A stretch of 64,000 bases of DNA from Bacteroidota bacterium (GCA_016718805.1 JADKCP010000003.1:1-64000), one strand, 5' to 3'; positions 45,474 to 55,173 are shown, numbered from the stretch's first letter. The notes: generated by a model from the letters alone, not told the origin. Translations and numbers: made by a program.

Positions 45474-47561
45474 TTGGATACTGCCTCTTTTCCTACCATC
45501 AATTCAAAAATTTCAGCTCAAACTTTAGCTAAAGCGTTTGAATTAATTTGTACAGCTAAAGCCATGACTGAGCTGTATGAAGCTAATAAAGAAGTAACAG
45601 CTAAATATGTTCACGCTACTTCTCGCGGTCATGAAGCAATTCAACTGGCATTGGGATTACAATTGCAAGCGCAAGATTTTGTTTCACCGTATTATCGCGA
45701 CGATTCCATGTTGCTGGCTATTGGTATGAAACCGTATGAACTCATGCTTCAATTGATGGCAAAACGCAACGATCCATTTTCCGGCGGACGATTGTATTAT
45801 AGCCATCCAAGTTTGAACCGAAGCGATATGCCTAAAATTCCAATGCAATCATCTGCAACGGGAATGCAAGCGATACCTGCTACCGGTGTTGCCATGGGAA
45901 TTCAATACCTCGAAAACGAGAAAATTAGCAGTTATTTAGGTGCTGATAAGCCGCTTGCTGTTTGTTCTTTAGGCGATGCATCCATTACCGAAGGTGAAGT
46001 TGCTGAGGCATTTCAGATGGCTGTTTTAAAAAAGCTACCAATTCTTTACTTGGTGCAAGACAATGAATGGGACATTAGTGCAAATGCCAAAGAGTTTCGT
46101 GCTCAAGATGCTACCGAATATGCCAAAGGTTTTAAAGGCCTTGAAACCCGCACTATTGATGGAACAGATTTTTTTAAATGCTATGAAGTAATTGAAGAAG
46201 TATTTCAAAAAATACGCACAGAACGTCGCCCATTTTTGATTCATGCAAAAGTTCCTTTGCTCAATCATCATACTTCCGGAGTGCGAAAAGAGTGGTACCG
46301 TGATGATTTACCGGAAGCCAATAAACGCGACCCATTTCCTCGATTTAAAAACCAATTGATAGTTGCCGGATTTGATCGCTTTGAATTAACTAAAATCGAA
46401 GAAGCTGCGGTAAAAAATGTAGCCGAAGCTTATACACAAGCAGCTGCTGCAGAAGATCCCAAACCGGAAGATTTAGTTTTACATGATTTTGCTCCAAGCC
46501 CGATTACTGAAGAACAAGGTGAGCGCGAACCTGCTGGAAAAGAAAAAACATTGATGGTTGATTGTGCACTTTTTGCAGTGCAAGAGTTAATGGCGAAACA
46601 CAAAGAATGTTTATTGTACGGACAAGATGTAGGAGGAAGACTGGGTGGTGTATTTCGCGAAGCAGCTACCTTAGCCCAAAAATTTGGTGATAATCGTGTA
46701 TTCAATACTCCCATACAAGAAGCATTTATTATTGGAAGTACTGTAGGAATGAGTGCTTCAGGTTGTAAACCAATTGTTGAAGTTCAGTTTGCCGACTATA
46801 TTTGGCCAGGCCTCAACCAATTATTTACAGAGGTTAGTCGCTCTTGTTATTTAAGTAATGGCAAGTGGCCGGTGAGTTGTATAATACGCGTTCCAATTGG
46901 AGCATATGGTAGTGGAGGTCCTTATCATTCATCCAGTGTCGAATCGGTTCTGACAAACATTCGAGGTATTAAAATAGCGTATCCCAGCAATGGCGCCGAT
47001 TTAAAAGGATTGATGAAAGCTGCATATTACGACCCCAATCCGGTTATTATGTTAGAGCATAAAGGTCTTTATTGGAGCAAAATAAAAGGTACTGAAGATG
47101 CGAAAACGATTGAACCTGACGAAGCTTATGTGATTCCTTTTGGTAAGTGCCGCAAAGTACAATCTGCTGATGATTCATGCATCAAAAAGGGAAAATCACT
47201 GAGTATTATTACATATGGAATGGGCGTATACTGGGCAAAAGCTGCAGCAAAAAATTTTCCTTCGCAAATTGAAATAATTGATTTACGAACCTTATTTCCT
47301 TTAGATGAAAGTGCAATTTATGAATCGGTTAAATTACACAGTCGTTGCATTGTATTAACTGAAGAACCTGTTTCAAACAGCTTTGCGCAAAGTCTTGCAG
47401 GAAAAATTTCTAAACATTGTTTTCAGTATTTAGATGCCGCTGTTGAAGTAATCGGTTCTGAAAATTTACCGGCAATACCTTTAAATTCAACTTTAGAAGC
47501 AACGATGCTTCCGAACGCAGATAAAGTAAGTGCAGTGATTGCACAACTATTAGTGTGCTAA
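45474..47561 (+). CDS. 2-oxoacid dehydrogenase E1, fused alpha and beta subunits
   Basis: This thiamine-diphosphate enzyme decarboxylates a 2-oxoacid and passes the acyl group to E2. The first half (to about 325) is E1 alpha: RGHEAIQLALG, the FSGGR loop, and a TPP motif LGDASITEGEVAEAF ending in DNEW. The second half (about 355-695) is E1 beta, with DCALFAVQELMAKH, YGQDVGGRLGG, TPIQEAFI, VQFADYIWPGL and GPYHSS. The fusion is common in Bacteroidota for branched-chain or related complexes. The start is a TTG at 45474: no ATG precedes the conserved helix, and starting at the next Met would remove it. Its E2 partner is probably at 169-1488. Confidence 0.9.
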   Translation: MDTASFPTINSKISAQTLAKAFELICTAKAMTELYEANKEVTAKYVHATSRGHEAIQLALGLQLQAQDFVSPYYRDDSMLLAIGMKPYELMLQLMAKRNDPFSGGRLYYSHPSLNRSDMPKIPMQSSATGMQAIPATGVAMGIQYLENEKISSYLGADKPLAVCSLGDASITEGEVAEAFQMAVLKKLPILYLVQDNEWDISANAKEFRAQDATEYAKGFKGLETRTIDGTDFFKCYEVIEEVFQKIRTERRPFLIHAKVPLLNHHTSGVRKEWYRDDLPEANKRDPFPRFKNQLIVAGFDRFELTKIEEAAVKNVAEAYTQAAAAEDPKPEDLVLHDFAPSPITEEQGEREPAGKEKTLMVDCALFAVQELMAKHKECLLYGQDVGGRLGGVFREAATLAQKFGDNRVFNTPIQEAFIIGSTVGMSASGCKPIVEVQFADYIWPGLNQLFTEVSRSCYLSNGKWPVSCIIRVPIGAYGSGGPYHSSSVESVLTNIRGIKIAYPSNGADLKGLMKAAYYDPNPVIMLEHKGLYWSKIKGTEDAKTIEPDEAYVIPFGKCRKVQSADDSCIKKGKSLSIITYGMGVYWAKAAAKNFPSQIEIIDLRTLFPLDESAIYESVKLHSRCIVLTEEPVSNSFAQSLAGKISKHCFQYLDAAVEVIGSENLPAIPLNSTLEATMLPNADKVSAVIAQLLVC

Positions 47562-47575
47562 ATGCAAGTAGTGTT

Positions 47576-49132
47576 TTAACGGTAGAGACTAATTGTTCCG
47601 TTTAGTCGGGTAGTTTCTCCGTTAGCATAACTTCCTTCCATCACATAATAATATACTCCTTCAGCAGCAGGATTTCCTTTTATTTTCCCATCCCAGAAGC
47701 CATCTAGGTTATCCCACTTTTTCACCAATTTGCCCCAGCGATTAAAAATTGATACGGATACGGATGCAAGGCATTCTCCGGGTACATAAAAACGGTCATT
47801 ACTTAAATCATCATTGGGTGTAATTACATTAGGCAATACAAATTCAGCTGAACTAAATTGTACATTCAATAGGCGACTTACTGTGTCTTTGCAGCCATTG
47901 TCAAATGCAATTAAAGTTAGCGTATAAGTTCCAGAAACACCATAATTATGGGAGATTGAGGTATCCGTTGAAATTGTCCCATCACCCAAATTCCATAAAT
48001 AACTGCTTGATTGAAGTGAAGAATTAAGTAGGAAAATTTCAAAAGCTTTGCAACTCGAATCTTTTATAGATACTGTAAAATCTGCTTGTGGAAGACTGTT
48101 TACTAAAACAGTAACTGTATCTCTTTTGATACAGCCATTTAATTCAGCGGTAAGAATATAATTGGTAGCTATGGAAGGACTAACTTCCGGTTGCAAACTT
48201 GTAGAGCTAAATCCAGCAGGAATGCTCGACCAGCTAAAGGTTGTTCCGGTGCCTTGATTGGCAGATAAAAAAACAGATTCACCATCGCACACAGTTGTAT
48301 CAATTCCAGCATTAACCAGCGAGGGCAGGGGTTTAGCGATTACTTTTAAGGTGTCGGTAAAGGTACACACAGGTTGAAAAAATATATCATCTAGTGCAAA
48401 GTCATTTGCAGCAGCAGCAGTATTTTGATTCACGATGCAAATTACAGCATTGGCATTTGATCCTGAATTCCAAGTTGAAGAAAAATTTGTCCAGCCCGGT
48501 GCAACAGCTGTTGGAGAAAATACATTTCCTATTGCTGTTCCATTTATTGAAAATTGCAATTGTGCTAATTGTGAAGCAGGTTGCCCACTTTCACAACTGG
48601 TTACCCAAGCTGAAAAGTTATAATCGGTATTGGGAGAAACTAAAATGCTTTGGCACCACACTGAAGTATTGGCGGTTGAAGCACCATTTACCACCATCAT
48701 ATTTCCACTACCAGAATGGTCATTAAAACTGGTAAAGTTGCTATGTGCTAAACTGCTATTGCTGGTAACTAAATAAGTACCGGGATTTGAAATTGGTCCC
48801 CAAGTACCGCCTGTACCAACTACATAATTACTTACAAATCCGTTGTTGCCTAAATCAAAATTACCATTCACCACCAAATCTTGTCCTAATTGACTCGCTC
48901 TGCAATAATAGTTGCCCAAGGCAGTTACAGTGCGGCTTTGCAAAGTGCTGCCATTGTCCCATAAATAGGGAGCTAAACCTGAAGGGGCTGTAATGGTAAG
49001 TGTAAAATTACTTCCTGTACAAAAGGAAGTATCGGCTCCCAAATTATAAGTAAAGCTACATTGCGCAATACAAGTTACTTTTTCTAAAATGAATACCGCA
49101 AGCATTATCATTATAAAACGATGTGTTTTCAT
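47576..49132 (-). CDS. secreted PKD-domain protein with T9SS type B sorting domain
   Basis: The 518-residue protein has a signal peptide (about 1-24) and Ig/PKD-like beta domains, including a PKD-type motif YLWNLGDGTISTDTSISHNY. The long C-terminal domain of the gliding-motility/CHU_C type (T9SS type B) contains LPNVITPNDDLSNDRF, FNRWGKLVKKW and GVYYYVMEG. A middle part (about 90-255) looks like a carbohydrate-binding-type jellyroll (VVNGNFDLGNNGF). It lies downstream, in the minus direction, of the hairpin array at 49266-50085. Confidence 0.85.
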   Translation of the reverse strand: MKTHRFIMIMLAVFILEKVTCIAQCSFTYNLGADTSFCTGSNFTLTITAPSGLAPYLWDNGSTLQSRTVTALGNYYCRASQLGQDLVVNGNFDLGNNGFVSNYVVGTGGTWGPISNPGTYLVTSNSSLAHSNFTSFNDHSGSGNMMVVNGASTANTSVWCQSILVSPNTDYNFSAWVTSCESGQPASQLAQLQFSINGTAIGNVFSPTAVAPGWTNFSSTWNSGSNANAVICIVNQNTAAAANDFALDDIFFQPVCTFTDTLKVIAKPLPSLVNAGIDTTVCDGESVFLSANQGTGTTFSWSSIPAGFSSTSLQPEVSPSIATNYILTAELNGCIKRDTVTVLVNSLPQADFTVSIKDSSCKAFEIFLLNSSLQSSSYLWNLGDGTISTDTSISHNYGVSGTYTLTLIAFDNGCKDTVSRLLNVQFSSAEFVLPNVITPNDDLSNDRFYVPGECLASVSVSIFNRWGKLVKKWDNLDGFWDGKIKGNPAAEGVYYYVMEGSYANGETTRLNGTISLYR

Positions 49133-49265
49133 GAGGAATTATTTTTAGGGTTAGAGAATGGGTTATGAAGTTTTTACTCTATAATCAATAAAGAATAAAA
49201 GTAGAAAAAATTTGCACTCTAAATTTCAAGCTTATGAAAGTCTTTGTTGAACTTCTGTTTCAACT

Positions 49266-50085
49266 GGGTCATCCAGAGCGCAATCGAAGGAGTGCGTTGG
49301 CTCATCATCTGCAGCAGGCCAGCCCACGGTTTCGACTCCGGTCAACCTGACCCAAATTGTGTTTGATTTTACTTGTTCAAATTAGAACCATTTTTAAATT
49401 AAATAAAGATTTGGGTCATCCAGAACGAAGTCGAAGGAGTGCGTTGGCTCATCATGAATAGCAGGCCAGCCCATGGTTTCGACTCCGCTCAACCTGACCC
49501 AAGTAATGTTTGTTTTTACTTGTTCAAATTAAAACCATTTTTAATTAAAAAAACTAGGGTCATCCAGAGCGCAGTCGAAGGAGTGCCTTGGCTCATCATG
49601 TAAAGCAGGTCAGCCCAAAGTTTCGACTCCGCTCAAGCTGACTCAAATTGTGTTTGATTTTTACTTATTCAAATTAAACTCTTTTTGAATTTCAAAAAAA
49701 CCAGGGTCATCCAGAGCGCAGTCGAAGGAGTGCGTTGGCTCATCATGTAGAGCAGGCCAGCCCACGGTTTCGACTCCGCTCAACCTGACCCAAATAGTGT
49801 TTGTTTTTTACTTTTTCAAATTAAAATCTTTTTGAATTTCAAAAAAAACAGGGTCATCCAGAGCGAAGTCAAAGTAGTGCGTCGGTTCATCATGTGAAGC
49901 AGGCCAGCCCGCAGTTTCGACTCCGCTCAACCTGACCCAAATTGTGTTTGATTTTACTTGTTCAAATTAGAACCAATTTAAAATTCAAAAAAGAGTTGGG
50001 TCATCCAGAGCGCAGTCGAAGGAGTGCGTCGGGTCATAATGTGAAGCAGGTCAGCTCACTGTTTCGACTTCACTAAACAAGCCGA
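49266..50085. repeat. tandem array of six 147-base units, each an 88-base imperfect palindrome plus AT linker
   Basis: Units start at 49266, 49413, 49557, 49704, 49851 and 49998, spaced 147, 144, 147, 147 and 147 bases. In the first five the core is exactly 88 bases, from GGGTCA to TGACCC or TGACTC. Left and right arms are inverted repeats: GGGTCA, GAGCG and AGTCGAA pair with TTCGACT, CGCTC and TGACCC, with more scattered pairing towards the centre. Linkers are 56-59 bases, AT-rich and also conserved (TGTTCAAATTA in most). The right arm of unit 6 is degraded. All frames contain stops. The array fills the gap between two minus-strand secreted-protein genes. Unusually GC-rich palindromes in AT-rich DNA suggest a REP/MITE-like element amplified in tandem, or a structured RNA. 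Confidence 0.92.
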
Positions 50086-50095
50086 TAGAATTTTA

Positions 50096-51727
50096 TTATT
50101 CAAACACTATTTTACCGCTATATCTTTTGACTCCGTTGCTTAGAATTACGTTGTACAAACCTTTAGCTTCATGTTCGAGGTTTAATTTTAGTTGACCTTG
50201 GTTTAGCAACACCGGCAAAAGTTGTATGAGTTGACCTTTATTGTTGTAAATACTTAACGTGAGATTTTTATCGTATTGCAACTCGTCTGGAATACTAATA
50301 AAACACTTACCTGCATTTGGATTGGAACGGATTAAAAGTTGATTGTTTGTTTCATGGCGAGCACCCGACAATCCTGTTATTGCGTCGTGTTTAGCGACGA
50401 AGAAATCCCATCCACCATAACTAGCGAAGTTATTGGATCCAAATGAAACTTGATTCATAAAACTTCCAACACAAATTATTCCTCCAAAGGAATCAAATGT
50501 CAAATCATTTGCCATGGCATTATTAAAATTATCGCTTCCTATTAAAGAAAAAGTGGAGTCAAATTTGGCTATGTAAAAATCGTAAGGTAATCCTGAGGTA
50601 TATGTAATATTTCCCCCAAAATTTGTTTGACCATTAAAGGAACCACCAATATAAAACTCATTATTTAGGTTAGTAAAGGAACAAATGCTATATATAGGTC
50701 CGGTAGCCGAAATTTGTTTTGCATTTAAAAAGGTTCCATTTGAAAATATTTTTAACAATAGAATATTAGTAGATGCGACAGAAATAAATACTAAACTGTC
50801 AATTTTGAGTGAGTCAGAAAAATGTATGGGAGCATAAATATTCCCAGAATTATCAACTGCCAACTCACCTTTGAATTCATTCCCTGTAGAGCCAAAGTGT
50901 TTTATCCACTTAACATTTATATTACTATCACACAAAGTGATAAAGTAATCACTTTGGCCTTTATTTATTAGGGTTAAAGTATCAAATTGAAATGTTGGAG
51001 TATCAAAATTACCATAGAATAGTAAATCTTCTCCAATGAATTCCATATATAAATGTGCTCCTGACGGAGGAACAGTAAATTTCGTCTGCGCCATAGTGCA
51101 ATTTCCATTGGTATCATATTTCGCAATAATTCCTCCAGGTGCTACTTGAAAATTGCCAAAATAAGCAGTTGCTAAACATTGACAAACCAAATAAATTTCC
51201 CCTTTACCTCCAATATATACTCTTGAATGATCTTCATCAGCTCCTCCTGCTTTCTTAACCCAAAGGACATTGCCATTTAAGTCCATTTTAGCAAGAAAAA
51301 TATCATTACTTGTACCTGTAGAAAATATTGTACCTGCTGTATCGAACATTGCAACACCACAAAATTCACCGGATAAGTAAATACAATTATTCACTGAATC
51401 GAATTTTCCGTTCATATCTTCCCAGTTCATAAAGGTTGAGTTAATACCTCCAAATTGTTTGGTCCACAATTGTTGCCCATTTTGATCAAATTTCGAAATA
51501 AACATATCATTATTGCCATTACTAAAAAGTGTGTCATCGGGCATGTATAATATGGATCCAAAAGAGCCAATTAAGTATGAGTTTGTACCATCACTAATTA
51601 CAGTTGCCCTTTCACTAAAAGGCATATAATTGCCGCCAACATGCTTAGCCCATTGCCATTGAGCAATAACTGGCAAGCTAAAATGAAAAGTCATTACTAG
51701 TAATAACTTAATTATTTTTTTTTTCAT
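50096..51727 (-). CDS. secreted SBBP-like beta-propeller protein with T9SS signal
   Basis: The 543-residue protein has a signal peptide (about 1-22). Repeated blade-like segments contain W-x-K/R patterns and Asp-Gly turns (GNVLWVKKAGGADEDH, KWIKHFGSTGNEF), resembling the SBBP repeat proteins of Bacteroidota. The C-terminal region (SNPNAGKCFISIP through YSGKIVFE) fits a T9SS type A sorting domain. It ends the operon 54055-51734-50096, with only 6 bases between it and the gene upstream, and immediately precedes the hairpin array. Ligand unknown. Confidence 0.8.
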   Translation of the reverse strand: MKKKIIKLLLVMTFHFSLPVIAQWQWAKHVGGNYMPFSERATVISDGTNSYLIGSFGSILYMPDDTLFSNGNNDMFISKFDQNGQQLWTKQFGGINSTFMNWEDMNGKFDSVNNCIYLSGEFCGVAMFDTAGTIFSTGTSNDIFLAKMDLNGNVLWVKKAGGADEDHSRVYIGGKGEIYLVCQCLATAYFGNFQVAPGGIIAKYDTNGNCTMAQTKFTVPPSGAHLYMEFIGEDLLFYGNFDTPTFQFDTLTLINKGQSDYFITLCDSNINVKWIKHFGSTGNEFKGELAVDNSGNIYAPIHFSDSLKIDSLVFISVASTNILLLKIFSNGTFLNAKQISATGPIYSICSFTNLNNEFYIGGSFNGQTNFGGNITYTSGLPYDFYIAKFDSTFSLIGSDNFNNAMANDLTFDSFGGIICVGSFMNQVSFGSNNFASYGGWDFFVAKHDAITGLSGARHETNNQLLIRSNPNAGKCFISIPDELQYDKNLTLSIYNNKGQLIQLLPVLLNQGQLKLNLEHEAKGLYNVILSNGVKRYSGKIVFE

Positions 51728-51733
51728 AGGTAT

Positions 51734-54049
51734 TTAATTGAGTAGAATTTTTTTTATTAAACTGTTTCCATTTAGTATAACTTGTAATGTATATACCCCA
51801 ATAGGATGCATACTAATATCTAAAAAAATAGATCTATTTGATTCTATACTTTCATAAATTTTCTTTCCATACATATCGAAAATTTTAACCTCAAATTGTT
51901 GTTGCACACTTCCTAGATCTACTAATTTTAAAAGAAACTTACCCTCTGTTGGATTAGGTGTTACGTTTAATTCAAAACGCTCAGAAATATTGTTAAACAA
52001 TATTTCAATATTTTTTATTTCATTTTCAGAGGATTCATTTGTGAGAATATTTTTAACCTGTGCCATTTTTGCAAATGATGAAAAAGTAGGACACTCTTGC
52101 GATTCAGAAATAAAAATATGTACTTCACTATTGTAACTCGCATTAAATTCCGAATTTAGAATTATTTGTTGGCTAGCCGTAATCTTACTTGTTGCTCCAG
52201 GTAGAATGGTTAGATTAGAAGACTCTAGCGTATTCTTTCCTCGAAAGTTCTTGAAGCCTGCATTAATAATTAGATTTTGAATGATTGCATCGTATTCAAT
52301 GGTATGCCGGTCTAAGATAACTGTGCTTGTTGTGAAAAAATTATCGCACCAAGGTCCATCAAATGCTCTTTCTGCTCCAGTTGCACTTATTCGCATTGCC
52401 ACAATTCGATGTTTTCCTGAGTAAGGGTATGAGTAATTATATGGTGTAAGCTCAAAATGGCCATTTAAATCTGTAAAAGTGTGCATTCCAGAATAATAGA
52501 ATATATCATCAATAGTGCAAGGAAGGTTATCTGGTCCTGAAATGGTTTTAATCCAATTCCAAGCGAAAACAAAAGCATCTTTAATGCCCTGTCCTGTGTT
52601 TGCATCATAGGCATCTCCAGATAACATATTTTCATTTGAAGTATTGTAGTTAAAGGAAGTACCTGATCCTGTATTGTATGGATTAAAGTAATTTAAAGGT
52701 TGGACAAAAGATGAACCAGAGCTTACAGTTTGTCCAGTATTTGAAAGGTAATTATTAAAAGCTGCAACAACAGGCTTGTCGTTTCCCGAATGGTCTATTA
52801 GGCCATAACCTTCTTCATTAATAACTGGCCACCAGTTTTCTTGATAATTCCACCACGAAAAACCCGAACCGCCGGCATCACGCACTGCATTCAATATATT
52901 AACAGCAAACCAATATTGATCCGTGAGCGTTCCATTATCATCCGGAGCCCATAAAATAAATGGATTCCAAGTAGGCAAGGTATTTGAAAAATAACTATCG
53001 TCGCATGCTGAAAATCCGGTTTCCCCGGTTATCCAAGGCATAGGGCAATTATTCTTTAGCCAATAAATATAACCTAAAACCCTTTGATATGGTTCTGTAG
53101 TAGTATATCCTTCAAACTTCTCAGAGCCTGGATAAATATGTGGTGAAAAAAAATCGAGCTTCATTACACCCGGATCCCATTCGAAAACAGTTCCAATTCC
53201 AACACAAGATGCTGTAATTAAATGATTGGGGTCGTTTGGATTTGCTTGGGTACCCTTAATAGCATCATACCACAAAGTTGTGTAATTACAAATATCTTCT
53301 TTACTATTTCCTATGTTCAAATTTTTCTCAAAATCTGGTTCCTCAATAATTACATAAGCCATTAATGAGCTATAGCTTTTAAAGTGGTCAGCTAATGCAG
53401 AAAGATAGTTTTTATAAACAATATGATTTTGTGTATATGTATGGCTTCCAACTGGCCCACTTGCAACATCCAACAAGATTTTTAAATCATGAGCTTGAGC
53501 TTTTGTAAAAATAATAGCATAAAAATCCCAAAGCTTTTGTAAATTTAATTGACTAGCGTAATTAAAAGGACCTGATCCTATTGACTTTATTTTTACGCTT
53601 GGATATTGTATTGGAGTTAAGTGATAATTCGGAATAGTTTCAAAGTAAAGTGAATTTGAGCCATTATCAGGCATTATTGCCGTAATACCATGGGTTCGAA
53701 TAGCGTTAAAACCCATATTTTTTATTCGTTGAAAATCTGCATCTATGTGATTTAAAGCGTCTGTCGCATTATCAAAATCAAAATTATTGTTTGGTAAAAA
53801 ACCTAAAGTATTTGAACCAGCTCCACTACTTCTTGCAGGAGATAAATATAGGCTTGATAATGTAGGTATAGAACCGTTGGATCCATTGTAAATTATTTCA
53901 AAGGAATAATCGCAAACCAAGGGATAAAAGTCATTACCATTCAATTTAAATTGTCTTCCTTCTAAAGTTACAAATTGAGCCACAGCTTGAATATTTAAAA
54001 TTAACAAAAAAGGAACGAGCCGGAATGTGCTAAATAAAAAATTCCACAT
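51734..54049 (-). CDS. secreted glycoside hydrolase-like (GH5-type TIM barrel) protein with T9SS signal
   Basis: The 771-residue protein has a signal peptide (about 1-25). A TIM-barrel-like domain (about 28-440) contains FNAIRTHGIT, an acid/base-position EEPDF, a nucleophile-position TGETGFS and a tryptophan-rich SWWNYQENWWP, all consistent with GH5/clan A enzymes. After a linker, a middle beta domain and a T9SS type A sorting domain (VTPNPTEGKF ... LIKKILLN) follow. Substrate is unknown; the two Glu are inferred catalytic residues. It shares an operon with a beta-propeller protein and a coiled-coil tail protein. Confidence 0.75.
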   Translation of the reverse strand: MWNFLFSTFRLVPFLLILNIQAVAQFVTLEGRQFKLNGNDFYPLVCDYSFEIIYNGSNGSIPTLSSLYLSPARSSGAGSNTLGFLPNNNFDFDNATDALNHIDADFQRIKNMGFNAIRTHGITAIMPDNGSNSLYFETIPNYHLTPIQYPSVKIKSIGSGPFNYASQLNLQKLWDFYAIIFTKAQAHDLKILLDVASGPVGSHTYTQNHIVYKNYLSALADHFKSYSSLMAYVIIEEPDFEKNLNIGNSKEDICNYTTLWYDAIKGTQANPNDPNHLITASCVGIGTVFEWDPGVMKLDFFSPHIYPGSEKFEGYTTTEPYQRVLGYIYWLKNNCPMPWITGETGFSACDDSYFSNTLPTWNPFILWAPDDNGTLTDQYWFAVNILNAVRDAGGSGFSWWNYQENWWPVINEEGYGLIDHSGNDKPVVAAFNNYLSNTGQTVSSGSSFVQPLNYFNPYNTGSGTSFNYNTSNENMLSGDAYDANTGQGIKDAFVFAWNWIKTISGPDNLPCTIDDIFYYSGMHTFTDLNGHFELTPYNYSYPYSGKHRIVAMRISATGAERAFDGPWCDNFFTTSTVILDRHTIEYDAIIQNLIINAGFKNFRGKNTLESSNLTILPGATSKITASQQIILNSEFNASYNSEVHIFISESQECPTFSSFAKMAQVKNILTNESSENEIKNIEILFNNISERFELNVTPNPTEGKFLLKLVDLGSVQQQFEVKIFDMYGKKIYESIESNRSIFLDISMHPIGVYTLQVILNGNSLIKKILLN

Positions 54050-54054
54050 AGACT

Positions 54055-55173
54055 TTAGTTTTTAATAGTTACCAATTCCTGTTTTATAGCATCCATTTGT
54101 TTTTGTAAATCGATAATATAAAGTGCTTGCTCTTCGATAGTTTGTAATAGTTTTAGTTGCATTTCTCCAATTTCAAATCCTTGGTTTTTTTTAATTTCAG
54201 AAGCTGCAGGAATGTTAGGCAAATGCTTATTTTGAATAATATAATTTTCAAGATCCAACAAGCTTCGTAGCTTATACTTTGTGTCAAATACATAGTCAGG
54301 AAAAGTACTGGCTGCAGTTACCTTAATTTCACGCGCCATTATACCGCCTTCAACATAAAAGCGGTATCCCGCTGTGGTACAGGTGCTACAAGGATTCATG
54401 CCTATGAAAACTTTACCTTCAGAGGATGTTCTATATACATCATTTCCACTGTTATGCCAGTAGTTAATATCATTTGAAAAGGATGTAATTGGTATGTTGT
54501 GTAAAATGCCTGAATTATCAGCTTGCACAACGTCGCTTGAACCAGCATTTGATAAAATTGCTGAACGAATATCTCCATTAACATCTAATGTTGCAATAGG
54601 ATTATTATTATCGTAAATACCTAATAAACCAGGTTCTCCGATATTACCTTTAAAATAAAGTCTGGTTTTGCCATTTAAATGGTCCCAAAGAAAAAAATCA
54701 TGTTCACCTCTTGTAAATAAATCATTACCTAATGCCCATTGTTCATTGTTTTGGTGTCGAAAATAAATCTCACTTGTGCGAATATCATCAGTTCTTAAGC
54801 TGTTTAATGAAATTCCCTGTCGGACATATTCGTCATCACCATGACTAACTTCTAATTTATTAGTAGGGCTTGGATTTGAACCAATTTCAACAAAGCCTTG
54901 ACAATGCATAATGTCACCAGGAAATGGACAATCATACCAATCGCTTGTTGACAATGGAACGGACAATTCTTCAGCACATTCTTGCTGCAGTCCAGTGTGG
55001 TCGGGAGCTTCCTGAGCAAATGCAATATTGCTTAAAAGGGCAACTACGAGAGTAAATCCAACTTTTAAAATTTTGCTTCCAAATAGGCTATATTCTGAAA
55101 GGCGTATTCCTGTAGGGGGGTAAATACCTGTTGGTATTTTGATGAATGTGTTTGGGTTTAATACTGTTTTCAT
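54055..55173 (-). CDS. secreted protein with coiled-coil C-terminus (tail-fibre-like)
   Basis: The 372-residue protein has an unusually long N-terminal region before its hydrophobic segment (VGFTLVVALLSNIAFAQ, about 38-54), so the true start may be internal and non-ATG. The C-terminal third reads YKLRSLLDLENYIIQNKHLP, IPAASEIKKNQGFEIGEMQ and a coiled coil (about 330-372). This pattern is frequent in Bacteroidota proteins annotated as tail-fibre or chaperone-of-endosialidase-like. It lacks the catalytic Ser-Lys dyad of endosialidase chaperones as far as I can see. It is the first gene of the three-gene operon, 5 bases from the next. Confidence 0.7.
   Translation of the reverse strand: MKTVLNPNTFIKIPTGIYPPTGIRLSEYSLFGSKILKVGFTLVVALLSNIAFAQEAPDHTGLQQECAEELSVPLSTSDWYDCPFPGDIMHCQGFVEIGSNPSPTNKLEVSHGDDEYVRQGISLNSLRTDDIRTSEIYFRHQNNEQWALGNDLFTRGEHDFFLWDHLNGKTRLYFKGNIGEPGLLGIYDNNNPIATLDVNGDIRSAILSNAGSSDVVQADNSGILHNIPITSFSNDINYWHNSGNDVYRTSSEGKVFIGMNPCSTCTTAGYRFYVEGGIMAREIKVTAASTFPDYVFDTKYKLRSLLDLENYIIQNKHLPNIPAASEIKKNQGFEIGEMQLKLLQTIEEQALYIIDLQKQMDAIKQELVTIKN

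Noticed and set aside
49320..49353. tRNA-like T-arm (GGTTTCGACTCC) in each repeat unit
   Set aside because: No acceptor stem, D-arm or anticodon arm of tRNA shape surrounds it; the similarity is to a short palindrome arm only.
49266..50085. CRISPR array
   Set aside because: Units are 147 bases with conserved linkers, not 24-37-base repeats with unique spacers, and no cas gene is nearby.
49266..50095. Tandem array as a coding repeat, since unit spacings (147, 144, 147, 147, 147) are all multiples of three
   Set aside because: One forward frame is open across most of each unit, but every unit checked has a stop in the AT linker and there is no start codon in frame. No frame is open across the array.
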